A DNA stretch of 64,000 nucleotides from Aquanectria penicillioides (taxonomy: Eukaryota > Ascomycota > Sordariomycetes > Hypocreales > Nectriaceae). Location: the NCBI GenBank assembly GCA_003415625.1, contig PYIU01000004.1, positions 4,402,001 through 4,466,000 on the forward strand. Direction: 5' to 3'. Positions 47,833-59,361 of this stretch are shown one piece after another. A program made the position numbers and the translations under genes. The notes below the pieces were generated by a model. The model ran no database searches, was not told the origin of the DNA, and saw only the letters and a program-made list of their open reading frames with translations. Positions within the stretch are counted from its first letter, which is position 1. Each line of letters begins with the position of its first letter.

Positions 47833-49905
47833 CTAGTGGAATCTAATCCCCCCAAGGAACTCATCCGTCACCATAGGACCTATGTCGGAATTAAGAATAC
47901 CCGTATTGAGAGAGTGTTTAGTGCTCGCGCCCTCATTATCAGCTTGCGAAAGCCCAATGATAAAACTGAGGTCTATTACTAGGTCGGTAGACAGGACGCT
48001 GAGAGCCTGGTTTTGACTGGCTTGAGCGATGACTTGTTTAATTTCCAAGCCGCATGGCCATGTATCTTTGATTGCATCGATTGCATCCAAGATGAGAGTG
48101 AGGGACCGCGTGGTTTCGGCTTCGTCCCAAGCTAGATTGTCCAGGGAGCGTTTCATCAGGATAGTGCCAGCCGCTGTTGAGAGAGTGTGTACAAAGTCCA
48201 GTGGTAGACAGTTGTACTGGTAGTGACGAGAATAACTGCACATCAACCGAAAGATGGCTTGAAGAGACTCGTAACAGACTTCCACATCCTCGCTCCTTGC
48301 AATATCTGAGGTGGAAAATAAATGTCGCGGTGGGCGATGCAGTATGATCATGGCGGTGTGAAATCGTATACTAGATAGAGCATGGTCACGACTGCGGATA
48401 GAGTTTACCCAGCAGACTCACTGTAAATAGAGGACACAAGATGGAACTTGACCAACTGTCCACTGATTCCAATACAGCTTTCCTGGTAAACTGGCCAGCC
48501 ACTTCATTAATGATACATGAACCTGCTGTACAGTAGCTCCTGTAGTGGTATTGTCAGAATTGCCCCTGCGGTTTTCAAACAGATCTGTAATAATATTGTG
48601 TTGGATCTTGGAGAGCTCGGCTTGGTAGATGAAAGATCCCACAACCGCTATGCCGTCTTCGAATGCTGTGATGGATATACCTGACGCAATGTAGGTATCC
48701 AGGAGACTGCCAATCGACCGGGTAAGGCAACCTGACTGTGTTTCGTACATCGGCCTCGTGAGGGTACAAGGCCGGCGGACGACCAAAATACAAGCTCAGT
48801 TGCTTATCCGCGGCAAAGGCGGCCCAATATACGTGCCGCAGGATCTCGCGATCAACATTAGCCTCGGATGTCCCGTTCTAGTTATTCGGATCCAGATATA
48901 ACCCCATCTCATGGGCGAGGCGAAAGGCCATCCCGCAGAACAGCCAACATTTGGAAGCCAGACCGTGGCCGATTTTACGCTAACCGAGGAGGATCAAAGC
49001 CTGGAGAGCTGTTAAATCAGGGCTATCAAGGGAGCTGTAAAGAAGAGTTTGCGCTTGTGTTGGGAACACTTGCGACAGGGGAATGTCCATCAGATCGCCC
49101 GTAGCAAGCGCCCCCATCGAGCAAATCGCATAAAGGAGCATGTCTGAGTAATATCGACCGCTTCCAGTGTCGTAATCTCGAAGAAAGTACTCACGGTATA
49201 CGCACATGTTGTACTGATACTGCTGTTTAAAAAATGTGGCCATGAGTCGTTGGGCAACGTCGTCATGAGGAGCAAAACTAAAATAGCTGGTGCACTGGTT
49301 TGAGTCACATAATTCGTCCTAGTGACATTGTATTAGTGGATCCAAGACTTGAACAGTAGTTATTGTTGGACTCTATTTGTCAGAAACAGGAGGCATGGCC
49401 CGATCTCCGACGAGATGGATTTGGAAGAGGCTGGTTCCTCCGTAGAACTGCGTCGAGTTGCTTGGTGTTAGTTTGCGTAACTGGCTAGCACGAGCACGAG
49501 CTGACGTGGCTTCGTTCTTGTCCTGCTGTTCGGAGTCGGAGATGGAGCCTGGTTGGAGCCCTGTTGGCGTAGAAGGCTGGTAGGCTTTGAGTATGTCGTC
49601 TCTTCGGCCATGGTCGGCCAGGGCTAACTTTTGGATGAGTAGCTCGAGCGAAGCCACTTGTCCCTCGAGCGCCAGGACATAGCTTTTCAGCATAGGCCTT
49701 GTTATGTTAGTAATTATAGAAAGAGCAACTTATGGAGCTGATGTGGTGAGTTTGACCTTTGCTTCTCGCTATTGCCGCCTCTGACACACGCGGTTCCGGC
49801 CTTGCGGCATCGTGAACATGGCTATCACCGGTCGCATTATATCTTATCATGACCGTTAATATTATGAACGAGCACCTTGCGTCGCCTACATCGCTCGCAA
49901 CTACA
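47833..49905 (-). pseudogene. Zn2Cys6 regulator destroyed by nonsense and frameshift mutations
   Basis: Family blocks run in order: CERCRRRKV (about 49880-49900), PCSRCRKAGTACV (about 49790-49820), coiled coil LKSYVLALEGQVASLELLIQKL, FYGGTSLFQIHL, the middle-homology region ([50 protein letters not shown]), and a long C-terminal part (MIILHRPPRHLFSTS...LVTDEFLGG). Breaks: between the two cluster halves the third Cys is isolated by TAA, TGA and TAG (49822-49839); TAG at 48980-48982 (LLLG-stop-RKIG, usually LLLGQREIG); TAG at 48878-48880 (DPNN-stop, usually NNW); and a one-base insertion near 48705 (VDWQS/LLDTY). CAG-to-TAG, TGG-to-TAG, GAA-to-AAA and CAT-to-TAT all fit CpA-to-TpA changes on one or the other strand, as in RIP. 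Introns cannot explain the stops inside conserved blocks. The 5' end of the ancestral gene is not resolved. Confidence 0.85.
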
Positions 49906-50997
49906 CGATAGGTCAGTATTCATTAGATTATAATATAAAGACATCAAGTACTGACGAATTCGTCGTTAGTTCACCGATCGATGTTTTTGAACTGTTCGCA
50001 GGGCTCTCGCCGACAATGCATCTTTGCTCCGAGTTTATCGGTAAACACCTGGAAATCGTGGTCTAAGAACCGCGGCGTCGATAATGAATGCAGGCCGATA
50101 GAAAGATGCACGGTTTCAGCTTTCTCGAGAATAAACCAATCACACAACCTTCATGAACTATTTCCAAAGGAGGCCTTTCCTATATCCTTGCATGCTACTT
50201 GAAAACGTGACTGCGGGCGCGGACTTCCACGGCCGCTTTCCAGTTGAAGAGCGAACGTGATTGGTGTATGTTGGGGAGACCTCCACTTAGTCTCAAGCCC
50301 AAGCTTACAGTTTGTGTGATTCTGTCGTATCTTTGGTGATGTTTGGGCCATTGATAACATTTCATTCTGCACTAATCGAGCCTAATTATGACTCGTGAGA
50401 GCTGGCGCAAGCTCTGAATACAATGGAAGGGTGGCACAGAATTGCAGTGCGGGGGAGATTGTCGAGGAGCGATCGTCATTGACCCTGGGAGGTGAGACGC
50501 CGCTCACTCCGGCTGCAAATATTCCTTGTCATGACAGGACGGACCTAATACATGTGTAGACCAAGGAACTCAAGATGGAAGTACGTTGTGATTATGAGAA
50601 GTAATCTGTAGTCATTGAAGCTAGGCCTGATATTGATAATCATCTAGACAGCTGCGGATTTCCGTCAACTCGCATCAAGGCTTCCCCAGATCTGGCTGAA
50701 TCTCTGGGCTTGCTGTCGTGTGACCCACACCGCGGAGGTGGGTGTCCTTCCCGTCCATGTTGCATAGGGCTCGCTGATGTGCAGTCACCTGGACCATACC
50801 ATCGGCCGACATCGAGTATCGGTGAGTATCCAATCTCGTATTAAACCAAGTCACGGGGACATCCCAAGTAATTACCTTGATGTTATGGCGCAAAACTAAA
50901 CTTTGAAACTGTCTGATTTGTGCTATTCTGTTCTTGACAACATCAGTCTGATTCTATTAGAAGACAAAACTCAAGTAACAATCCGTCTCCATCAACA
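49906..50997. other. Intergenic between divergent pseudogene and DUF1445 gene
   Basis: No supportable gene. It holds the 5' flanks of the broken regulator and of the DUF1445 gene, likely once a shared bidirectional control region. Confidence 0.4.
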
Positions 50998-51909
50998 ATG
51001 CCGTCCTTAACTGAGACCATTGTCGTCAGCAAGCCAAAGTCCAGCACACCGCTTGAGACTGGCCTCAATGTCCGGCATGCCTCGAGAGCAAACGCCTGTA
51101 CGACAACATCTGGCCTGGCCCCAGGTTACGTTCAGGCAAACCTGATTGTTCTGCCGTCTCGTTACGCTGCAGACTTTCGCTTGCTCTGCCACCGAAACCC
51201 AGTTCCCTGCCCGCTTATTGCTGAGTCTTCGTCTCTCGGTAACTGGAGCAGCGTCAAGTCTCACATCGGTGGCCTTGACGGACGATCGATGCTTTCCGAC
51301 CTTGACATCCGCCGGGATGCACCAAAGTACAATACATACAAGAACTCTAAGCTCGAAAAGGCTGGATGCACGGATATAGTTAATGAATGGAGCGAGGATC
51401 ACATCGCATTCTTGATCGGATGCTCCTTTAGTTTCGAGACCGCCTTGATCAAAGCTGGTCATCTGCCCAGACACACGGCGCTGGGGCGAAACGTCCCCAT
51501 GTATCGCACCAAGATACCCCTGGCTCCTGCAGGGGTCTTCACCGACGGGACCTTTGTCGTATCCATGAGGTCATACCCCACACATGCAATCGAAGAAGTT
51601 CGGAGAATTACAAGGGCATATTCATCGACCCATGGCGAACCCGTCGCCTGGGGGTGGGACGCGGTAAAGAAGCTTGGAATCATGGACATTGATACACCCC
51701 AATGGGGCGATGCGCCTTTAAACCAAGACGGATCGCCACTTGGTCTTGTAGAAGGCTCAAAGGAGGAAGTTCCGGTTTTCTGGGGATGTGGTGTTACGCC
51801 TCAGGAGGCTGTCATGAGAGCTGGTCTGGAGGGCGTTATCATGGCTCACGCCCCTGGACACATGGTTTTGCTCGATTGCCAGGATTCGGATGTTATCACG
51901 AGCAACTAG
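50998..51909 (+). CDS. DUF1445 (UPF0317, YcsI-type) putative hydro-lyase
   Basis: Single intronless 303-aa frame of normal length for the family. Conserved segments are visible throughout: RHASRANACTTTSGLAPGYVQANLIVLP near the start, DHIAFLIGCSFSFETALIKAG in the middle, NVPMYRTKIPLAPAGVFTDG, VVSMRSYP, VFWGCGVTPQEAVMRAG, and the ending HAPGHMVLLD. The Cys in FLIGCSFSFE and the Cys in WGCGVTP are family-typical. DUF1445 proteins are annotated as hydro-lyases or D-glutamate-cyclase relatives. Bacillus YcsI belongs here and sits in an operon with 5-oxoprolinase genes. A soluble cytosolic enzyme of an amino-acid-derived substrate is therefore plausible, but its reaction here is unproven. No lesion is seen although the regulator and transporter on either side are dead. 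Confidence 0.88.
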   Translation: MPSLTETIVVSKPKSSTPLETGLNVRHASRANACTTTSGLAPGYVQANLIVLPSRYAADFRLLCHRNPVPCPLIAESSSLGNWSSVKSHIGGLDGRSMLSDLDIRRDAPKYNTYKNSKLEKAGCTDIVNEWSEDHIAFLIGCSFSFETALIKAGHLPRHTALGRNVPMYRTKIPLAPAGVFTDGTFVVSMRSYPTHAIEEVRRITRAYSSTHGEPVAWGWDAVKKLGIMDIDTPQWGDAPLNQDGSPLGLVEGSKEEVPVFWGCGVTPQEAVMRAGLEGVIMAHAPGHMVLLDCQDSDVITSN

Positions 51910-52313
51910 AATAGATAGAGGGAATGGAATTAGGAGCCGTATGAGCCATTAACATAGACCATATAATCTGATGGCATGTTCTGTGCCCGTTTGGTTATCG
52001 GTAGCGCATGATTTGCATCTTGAGTGATAACGACCCAACGGGCCAACGTGTAATCTCCCAACTGTTTACGTAAAGAGCATGGTTCAAATCAGGGAAGATC
52101 TCGCTATTTCAGCTTGTGGGTCCTCCAACAACTCGCTCAGCTAGATTGTAGGCATGGAGTGCCAAGTTGGGAATTAAGTGAGCAATGGTGCTATGTTAAA
52201 TTCCTGAGTCTGAGGAGCTAAACTAAAAATGACTGAAATTGTGAAATGAAGAAAATTCCGATTTGAGGATATGCTGAGCAGGCGGAGAGGAGACGAGCCC
52301 AGGATCTCAAAGC
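51910..52313. other. Short convergent intergenic
   Basis: 3' flanks of the DUF1445 gene and the decayed transporter. No gene or repeat seen. Confidence 0.4.
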
Positions 52314-54089
52314 TTAGTAGATGTATCGGAGATCTAGCTGTCCCTCACCTATAGTCTCCTTGCGATCGTCCTCCCTTTCTCCCTTGGAAATCTGCTCCTT
52401 TGTGCGGTTTTGAAGATAGAGATAGTAAATCTGCCCAGAGGTGAGTACCATGGCGATGATAGTAGAAGCCAAAGAGCACCAATGTCCCAGTCGATACGGG
52501 GCTGCCCGATAGACATGAGGTGCGACCACGCCAGCAATGTTGCCCACAGTCTGCTGAACGCCAATCGCGGTAGCTCGTCGGTAATGCGGCGCCATATTGT
52601 TGTTGATCCCTTTAGGAGAGTCAGCGAACAGCACAGGGGTTGATTAACCGGAGTAAGCAACAAATTTCGTTGAGGCCAGGGCCACAGTAGAGACGGAGAG
52701 CAATCAAGTAGCAGGCGAAGTATCGGACGGCGGGGTTGTTGGAAACACCTAGAAGGATAGCGTAACCGATGACAGCGAAGACATCTAAGATGAGCAAGAG
52801 CTTTTGATGTTAGTTCAAATTGAAGATGCTAATGAAGTACAGAACTCACTGTTCCTCGCAATCTCCACCTATCACCGAGAACGGCAGCCGACTAAATATC
52901 GTTAGGATTCTGTCCATATTTCGATCCAGCCATAGACTTACAAAGAAGGAAAGACCTCCAAGGAAGCAGATGGGAACACTCAAGTACTGAGCCTCCATCC
53001 TGCTAAAGCCAAGGTCCAAACGCAGGATAGAGAGCAAAAAAGTGCTGAATCCAGTAAGGACGATATCCTGGAAGAACTGAATCAAGGCTCTGTGAGGTTG
53101 TCAGCAAGCAAATTACCGAAGGAAAGGAGAGGGCATCATACGTAGAGTAAACTTTGAGGTCCTTGAACGCGTTGATAACTTCTGCCCATTCAAAGACCTG
53201 GTTTCCAAGGTATTCCTGCTGTCGAATTTCTCGGGCGATCATGACTTCCTTCTCCTCTGGTTTCTAAAACTTGGCACGGATCGGGTCGCTCGGGAGGCCA
53301 AACCAAACCCAGGCGACTGCCAGGGTAGCAATGGCACCCTCAATGATATAGAGCCAACTAAAGAGAGTTGATGTTAGCCTTGATATTCCTCCTGATTTGA
53401 AGCGACGGAAGATGTACCTCCAAGCTCTCAAGTTTCCACTGTCGCCAATCGAGGTGATGCCGGTGGCTAGGAGACTACCAAACATGCCCGCAAACGAAAC
53501 CGAAGTAAAGAGGTATGCAAGACGCAAGCCCTTTACAAGGTTAGTGACTCCCTAATTGTTAGAGCTTATTTAATATCTCACCTGTTCCTCTCGCTTGTAT
53601 ACATGGTAATGTAAAGGCTCAGGCATGGCAAGAAACTAGCCTCGCAAAGACCCAAGAGAAGGCGCACAGCAACTAACTCTCTAAAGTTCTTTACAAACGC
53701 AGTACCAATAGTCACAATGGACCATCCAAAGCACAAGACGGAAATTGAGCGGTGGGGCTGGATCTTCTTCATGGCCAAGACAACGGGCAACTCCATCGCC
53801 ATGTAGGTAGCAAAGAAGACGATGACGCAGGTGCTGAATTGTGAGCCTGTCAGACCCAACTGTTCGAGTATTCCAGCAACAGCAGCATTTGCAATGTTAC
53901 TCCTATCAAGGTACGCAACAAAGTAGAGAACCGCGAAGAGAGGAGCCAACCGGAGGTCCAGTTGCGCAGCACGCGCTTCTCGAGCTGCCGGTCTGGCACA
54001 AGAGATGACGTAGCCACGGTCACTGCCCCATCGTCAAAATTGGCCTCCTCGCTCTTCTTGAGGTCGTTGGTAGCACCTTGTGTCACCAT
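52314..54089 (-). pseudogene. Decayed Dal5-type MFS transporter
   Basis: The MFS anion/allantoate-permease order is clear: LDLRLAPLFAVLYFVAYLDRSNIANA (TM1), CEASFLPCLSLYITM (TM4 loop), WLYIIEGAIATLAVAWVWFGLPSDP, ALIQFFQDIVLTGFSTFLLS, the ILGDRWRLRG-like AAVLGDRWRLRG, and APHYRRATAIGVQQTVGNIAGVVAP. Several ordinary introns can be placed (for example GTTGCTT...AAAG joining NEIW to INNNMAPHYRR). Three lesions remain. A base is missing near 53963 just before TM1 (VLR-N/LDLRLAP). A base is missing near 53601 (ITM-VYKREEQ). A TAG at 53264-53266 follows DPIRAKF, before KPEEKEVM. The product would end in or before TM1. The helices are otherwise well kept, pointing to fairly recent loss. Ancestral role: proton-coupled uptake of a small organic anion for the cluster it lies in. 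Confidence 0.85.
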
Positions 54090-54861
54090 GATGAAAGTAT
54101 GAAGCGTATGATGACTCTTTACAGTTAGTTTGAAAGATCGCAGAGAAGTTGAGGAGCCGATTGACGAGACGGTTTCACACCGAGTATAAATATCAGAGCG
54201 CTTGTGGCCTGATGGACATGAATTGCTGACCTTGTTCTCCCCAGAAACGCATGTAGGCTTGGCATTGTCACGGGTCGTCGGTCTGTCGCATGCAGCTGCC
54301 TAGCAAAATGAGAAAATGTTATCAGCTGGGATCTGGAGTAGAGTAGAGAAGCAGATTCCTCTAGGGCCTTTGCCAAATGAGGCATAGTTTGGTGGTTGGT
54401 GATAACGGCATGAGTCGTAATCTGGTGGTTATCTGGATTGCGGGGTGCAGACGGCAGCGGAACTCCGTTAGATATGAATCATGGCGCGAAACGTTATTCC
54501 CAAATTTGTCTATCATGAGGCAGTCTACTCGCAACACATGTGAGCAAGGGCAGTTTTGGTGCTGTCTGGACTGGACTTTCAGAGCATCTCTGTCAACTCA
54601 GCACCCACCGTTGAATTCTTTGCACACCGGAAATCCGTAAGCGTTTTGATTCTCTCGCCCATTCATCCCGCATCAATGGACAGCAACTGGAAATTAGCCT
54701 TTCCAAAAGGAGTCTCCACTGCAGGTACATCGACTTCCAAGACAGAGGTGCAATGTATATATGTACATCCCCAGCCTTGATCACTGAGAAGAGATTCGAA
54801 CACCGACACAGACAAGCTTGCCTCTGCTCATCACACCAAAGAATCATTCCCTCTAAAAACC
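54090..54861. promoter_or_regulatory. Divergent promoter region of dead transporter and dehydrogenase
   Basis: A head-to-head arrangement with 772 bases between the two ATGs. TATATATG-like sequence at about 54756 lies ~105 bases before the dehydrogenase ATG. No recognised binding site can be named. Confidence 0.35.
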
Positions 54862-55895
54862 ATGTCTCAGCAAATCAAGTCTGTCGGATACATTGGTCTC
54901 GGCCTGGCCGGTGGCCCCTTGGCCCAGAATGTTGCCATGAAGGGCTTCAAGACCATTGTTAGAGATGCAAACAAGACGCGACAAGACACATTCATCGCTG
55001 CAAACAAGGACCTTCCGGTAGAAGCCGCCGGCGATGGTCCTGATGCGTTCAAGGATGTTGATGTTCTTATCACCATGGTCCCTAACGACGATATTGTGAG
55101 AGACATCTTGCTCGGTGAGCACGGAATCGCCCCGCACATGAAACCAGGTAAGCCCTTCTAGTTGGATTACTCCACATGCCAAAGATGCTAGGTCGTCAAC
55201 TAATATGAGGCTGCGTCATTGTTTACAGCCCATCGTCCAACCCCTTCGGTACCCAGCAGCTTGGAAAGGACCTGGAGGCTTACAAACTGCGCCTTCTCGA
55301 CTCACCCGTCACCCAGGTCAGGATGCACGATATTAATGATGGAGAAGCTACGTTTATGATTGGTGGTGCCCCCGGGGATATCGAGTATGCCATGCCCGTC
55401 CTGAAGACCATGTCCAGATGGCGGTTCATCATGGGTCCTCTGGGTAGCGGACACGTCATGAAGACATTCAACAACTACATCACCGCTGCTGGAATTGCCG
55501 CTCTGATTGACGCGTTTATCGTGGGACGCAAGATGGGCCTGGACCCTGTTGTCATGACCGACGTGCTCAACATGGGTACTGGACGAAACTACGGCACTGC
55601 TCATTCAATCCGAGCCGAGGGCCTTACCCGAACATGCTCTAGCGGTTACGGACTTGCTCTGGTTGTCAAGGATCTGGGCATCAACTTGGATCTCTGCTCC
55701 AAGATGGGCATTGACACTCAGCTCGCAACTCACATGCATGGGATCTTCAGGGAGGCTTTGGATGAGCCTGATGTGGAAAGGAGCACTGATTACACCGAGT
55801 GCCTCAAGTTGTGGAAACGAAAAGCAGGATTCCAGCTGCCAACTGCTGTGGGCATCACCGAGTGCGAGGAGCCCAGGGATTTCGAAAGCCCATAA
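54862..55895 (+). CDS. 3-hydroxyisobutyrate dehydrogenase-like enzyme
   Basis: Exons 54862-55147 and 55210-55895 sum to 972 nt, 323 aa. The intron runs GTAAGC...AACTAATATGAG and leaves KPGCVIVYSPSSNPFG continuous. The Rossmann start VGYIGLGLAGGPLAQNV carries G-x-G-x2-G. DVLITMVPNDD and MKPG are the usual coenzyme-domain blocks. DSPVTQ is the substrate-binding DAPVSG equivalent, and the Lys of GSGHVMKTFNN is at the catalytic position, with GRKMGLDP and GYGLALVVKDLGI after it. The beta-hydroxyacid dehydrogenase family oxidises 3-hydroxyisobutyrate, tartronate or similar to the semialdehyde with NAD(P). The aldehyde dehydrogenase pseudogene follows 630 bases downstream on the same strand, which would have supplied the next oxidation. 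This gene shows no lesion. Confidence 0.87.
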
Positions 55896-56523
55896 ATGTG
55901 TAGAGCGGGATTTGAAAAGTACAAATAGATCCTTGTTAGGAAAACTATGGAACAAAGTTGTAAAGTATTTGGGCCCACATTGATTGCCATGATGAGAAAT
56001 ATGAACATTATATCCGCTCCAATAAAATGGAGTTATCCAATGAATTGTTAACACACAAGCTCTCTAGTCTGTAAACCAAAGATACATGTGCAATAGGAAG
56101 GTATTTTCATTAAAGTTTTCATGTCCAACATCAAAGTGGCAGTTTTGTGATTTGATGAATGAAATGACTGTTGACCGTCGGCCATATAGGGCAGACGATG
56201 ACGAGACGGGGAAGACAACTGAGAGGCAAGATGAGCGGACTAGGAAATACAAACCCGAGTCTAGGCATTCAATTCATTCCAATAGAGTTACCCCGCTTCA
56301 ATCTGCTAGTGATATGCGGCGGCGGTGGAATTCCGTCCAGAACCTCTGGCCACATGGAGCACCACTTTGCATGGCCCCTGATTCCAGTCACTTCCCGTTT
56401 GCCCGATACTCATATCTTTAGGTGGTAGGTATTTCAATGTTAAAGCGGGTACAGGGCTAAATTAGTGAGGAACAATCCCTTGGTATACTTCGTCATCCTA
56501 ACTCGACATATCTATTGTACACC

Positions 56524-58224
56524 ATGACTACAAGGCTAGATATATGCATGCAGCTGCCCGACTCTAGCAGCTATGAGCAACCGACTGGACTTCTCGTGGG
56601 CAACCAATTTATAGAGTCTGCAGACAAAACAACGTTTGTCTCCGTTAACCCGTACACTCAGCAGGCCATATGCGAAATTGCTCGAGGCAAGGCTGCAGAT
56701 GTGGACAAAGCTATCCTCGCGGCCAAAGAGGCCTTGCCCGCTTGGAAGCGAGTGACACCACAGGCTAGAGGAAAACTGCTCTCAAAATTGGACGATATAA
56801 TTGAGAGAGATGCGGATATCATTGCAAAGATCGAGGTGAGACTACATCATCGATGCTCTCGGACAGACTAGGACACTCTAACCTGGACTAGGCGATTGAC
56901 GCCGGGAAAACCGTGAAAGTCGCCAAAGACGCAGATGTCTTACCTTGAGCTGCTTGCTTCCGATACTATGCAGGATGGTTTGTGTTCTTCCAATCATCTC
57001 AATGGCTAGGGTAGCACGCTAATCGTTCAACAAGGGCGGATAAGATCAAGGGTGACACCATCGAGACTGATCCAGACACACTGAGCCTCACCTTGAGGGA
57101 GCCTCTTGGAGTCTGCGGCCTGATTATTCCCGCATGTCCCCTCCTTATAGAGCTCTGATGAATACGAAGTGACTAATTTCTCGAAGTGGAATTTTCCCAT
57201 CCTCATGTGCGCCTGGAAGCTTGGCCCAGCTCTGGCAGCTGGCAACACCGTTGTGATGAAGCCAGCAGAGCTGACATCGCTCTCGACACTCTATCTGGGT
57301 AAACTAATTATTGAAGCAGGATTCCAACCAAATGTCGTGAACATTGTTCCAGGATTTGGACTGGAAGCAGGCGCCGCATTGGCTCAGCATGATGCAGTGA
57401 ACAAAATCTCCTTCACTGGTAGTACCCTTGTGGGCAAAAACATCATGCGCATGTCTGCAGAGACGAATTTGAAGAAGACTGCTTTGGAACTCGGAGGAAA
57501 ATCTCCCAGTATCGTTTTCGAAAGCGCAGATTTGGACCAAGTCGTTGAATGGCTCAATGGAGGCATCTTTTACAACATGGGGTATGATCTACCGCTTCAC
57601 AAACCCCGCTTTAAATTAAGCAGCTGACATCACATTTAGGCAGAATTGCTGTGCTAGCAGCCGAATATATGTTCAAGAAACGATCTACGAAAAGCTTATT
57701 GAGAGATTCGTTGAACGAGCGAGACGTAATATTGAAGGTGACCCGTTCAAGGATGATACGTTCCTTGGACCACAAGTCGGCGAGGCCCAGCACTCAAGGA
57801 TCGTTGACATGATAGAAAAGGCCAAGACTCAAGGAGCTGTTTGCGCTTCGGGTGGGAAGAGCTATGAAGGCTGGTTCATTGAACTTACAATCTTCCGAGA
57901 CGTTACCCAGTCTATGGATATTATGAAGGAGGAAGTATTTGGCCCCGTGGCGGCAATGGCGCCTTTCAAGGATGCAGCAGATGTTCTTGAGAAAGCTCAT
58001 GACACCTGCTACGGACTTGCCGCGGCCGTATTTACATCTGACATCAAACAGGGTATCCGAATGGCCAAGGACTTGGAAGCAGGGGCCGATTGGGTAAACT
58101 GTCATAACATGATCACCCCTCAATTGCCGTTTGGGGATTTAGGCAAAGCGGAAATGGCAAGGGCCTTGGTGAGAGAGTTCTAGAGGAATTTACCCGGGAA
58201 AAGACAGTACGATTTATGCTGTAA
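56524..58224 (+). pseudogene. Aldehyde dehydrogenase with stop codon and frameshift
   Basis: Exon pieces 56524-56835, 56892-56977, 57035-57131, 57187-57581 and 57640-58224 follow the NAD(P)-dependent ALDH fold: [74 protein letters not shown], catalytic Glu in LELGGKSP, catalytic Cys in GQNCCASSR, EEVFGPV, and a final PFG-GFRQSGNGKGLGERVLEEFT. Three faults: TGA at 56946-56948 inside an otherwise conserved exon (DVLP-stop-AACFRYY); the third intron starts GCATGT instead of GTATGT; and one base is missing near 58134 in the PFGG motif, cutting off the C-terminus in a premature stop. All active-site residues survive in the sequence, so the loss looks recent. Ancestral role: oxidation of a (semi)aldehyde, plausibly the product of the neighbouring dehydrogenase. 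Confidence 0.8.
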
Positions 58225-58512
58225 GACACAGTATCCTGTAGTAAGGTATTGGTGGACAGGAACCGTAACAGACCTCGGAGTGTTGCACTCCGCCAGATCA
58301 ATTGACAAGTCATCTGCATGACAACACATGGAGAAGAATTGGGAAAGCCTATTGGATCTTTTACTCTTCTACTTGGTTTATTTACAAGTGCTTCAAAAGA
58401 CTTTTTAGGGGCCGTTTTGGCAATCTACACCCCGTATGTGCATTGGTGGAAGAATATATAACTTCGGATGTCCGAGTATGATATACAAGAAGGTGAAAAG
58501 CGGTTAATGCAT

Positions 58513-59361
58513 CTATGCAACAGACATGGAGTAAGCCGAGGTCGTGAAGACGGCGCTGGTACCTGGAAGTTTGTCAGTTCTATTTCGGGTTGTAGTCTTA
58601 ATTCGGAGATCATACCGGTGAACGGCTCGGTTCCTGCCTGGAGGCTGGTAGCGTACAGGCTGGTGCTAACGCCCTGGTTGGAGGTGAGATACTTGAAGAA
58701 CAGGTTGACGTCGCCGCTGAAGCTGGTGATGGTGCTGGTGGCGACAAAGGAGTAAACCTTGACGGAGCCGTTGAGGCCGTAGTACACCTTCCACGAGTAT
58801 CCAGCAATGGTGACGGTGGCAATAGCAGAGCCGGTGCTTGAGATGGGGCCAGCGCCGTTGTATGCGGCAAGCCAGACCATGATCTCATAGGTGTTGTCTG
58901 AGCTGGTGGAGGGCGCAAGCCAAAGGTCGTAGGCAACATCAGCAACGATGTTTGTGCCAGTGTAGCTATGGACAGTTTAGCAAATCATCCGAGGCAATTA
59001 GGAAAAGAGACTGCAATTACGTCCACTTCCAGGTGGAAGCAATGGAGCTAATAGCGGAAAGTTTCTTGTTCACGCTGGTAAGAGCCACGTTCGAGTAGGA
59101 CTTGACCGAGCTGGAGCCTCCAGCCCAAGTCCAAGACGTAGACCAGACGACAACACCCGAGGTGACGGAAGTGAAAGTGGTGCACTGAGAACCAGAAGTG
59201 GCATAGGATGCGCCCCAGTTGTTATGATAGATGGTGTAGCCTCCGGTTGTCAGAGAGCCCCAGCTGTCGCACCAAGTGGTGGCACGCTTCTCGATAGTAG
59301 CGGTTGGGCTGGCAGCCGCGGCGCCAACGAAGAGCGCGGAGATGAAAGATGACAGCTTCAT
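58513..59361 (-). CDS. GH12 endoglucanase/xyloglucanase, secreted
   Basis: Exons 59021-59361, 58616-58965 and 58513-58562 sum to 741 nt, 246 aa. A signal peptide (about 17 residues, [17 protein letters not shown]) is followed by a dibasic EKR site suggesting a short pro-segment. The beta-jelly-roll has [21 protein letters not shown] at the start. The nucleophile Glu is in [15 protein letters not shown], and the acid/base Glu is in [11 protein letters not shown], where intron 2 (GTATGA...CCAG) falls. The last exon ends [15 protein letters not shown] as in typical single-domain GH12. No carbohydrate-binding module is present. The family cleaves beta-1,4-glucan or xyloglucan by retention outside the cell. 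Without intron 2 the frame runs into unrelated codons. Intact. Confidence 0.92.
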
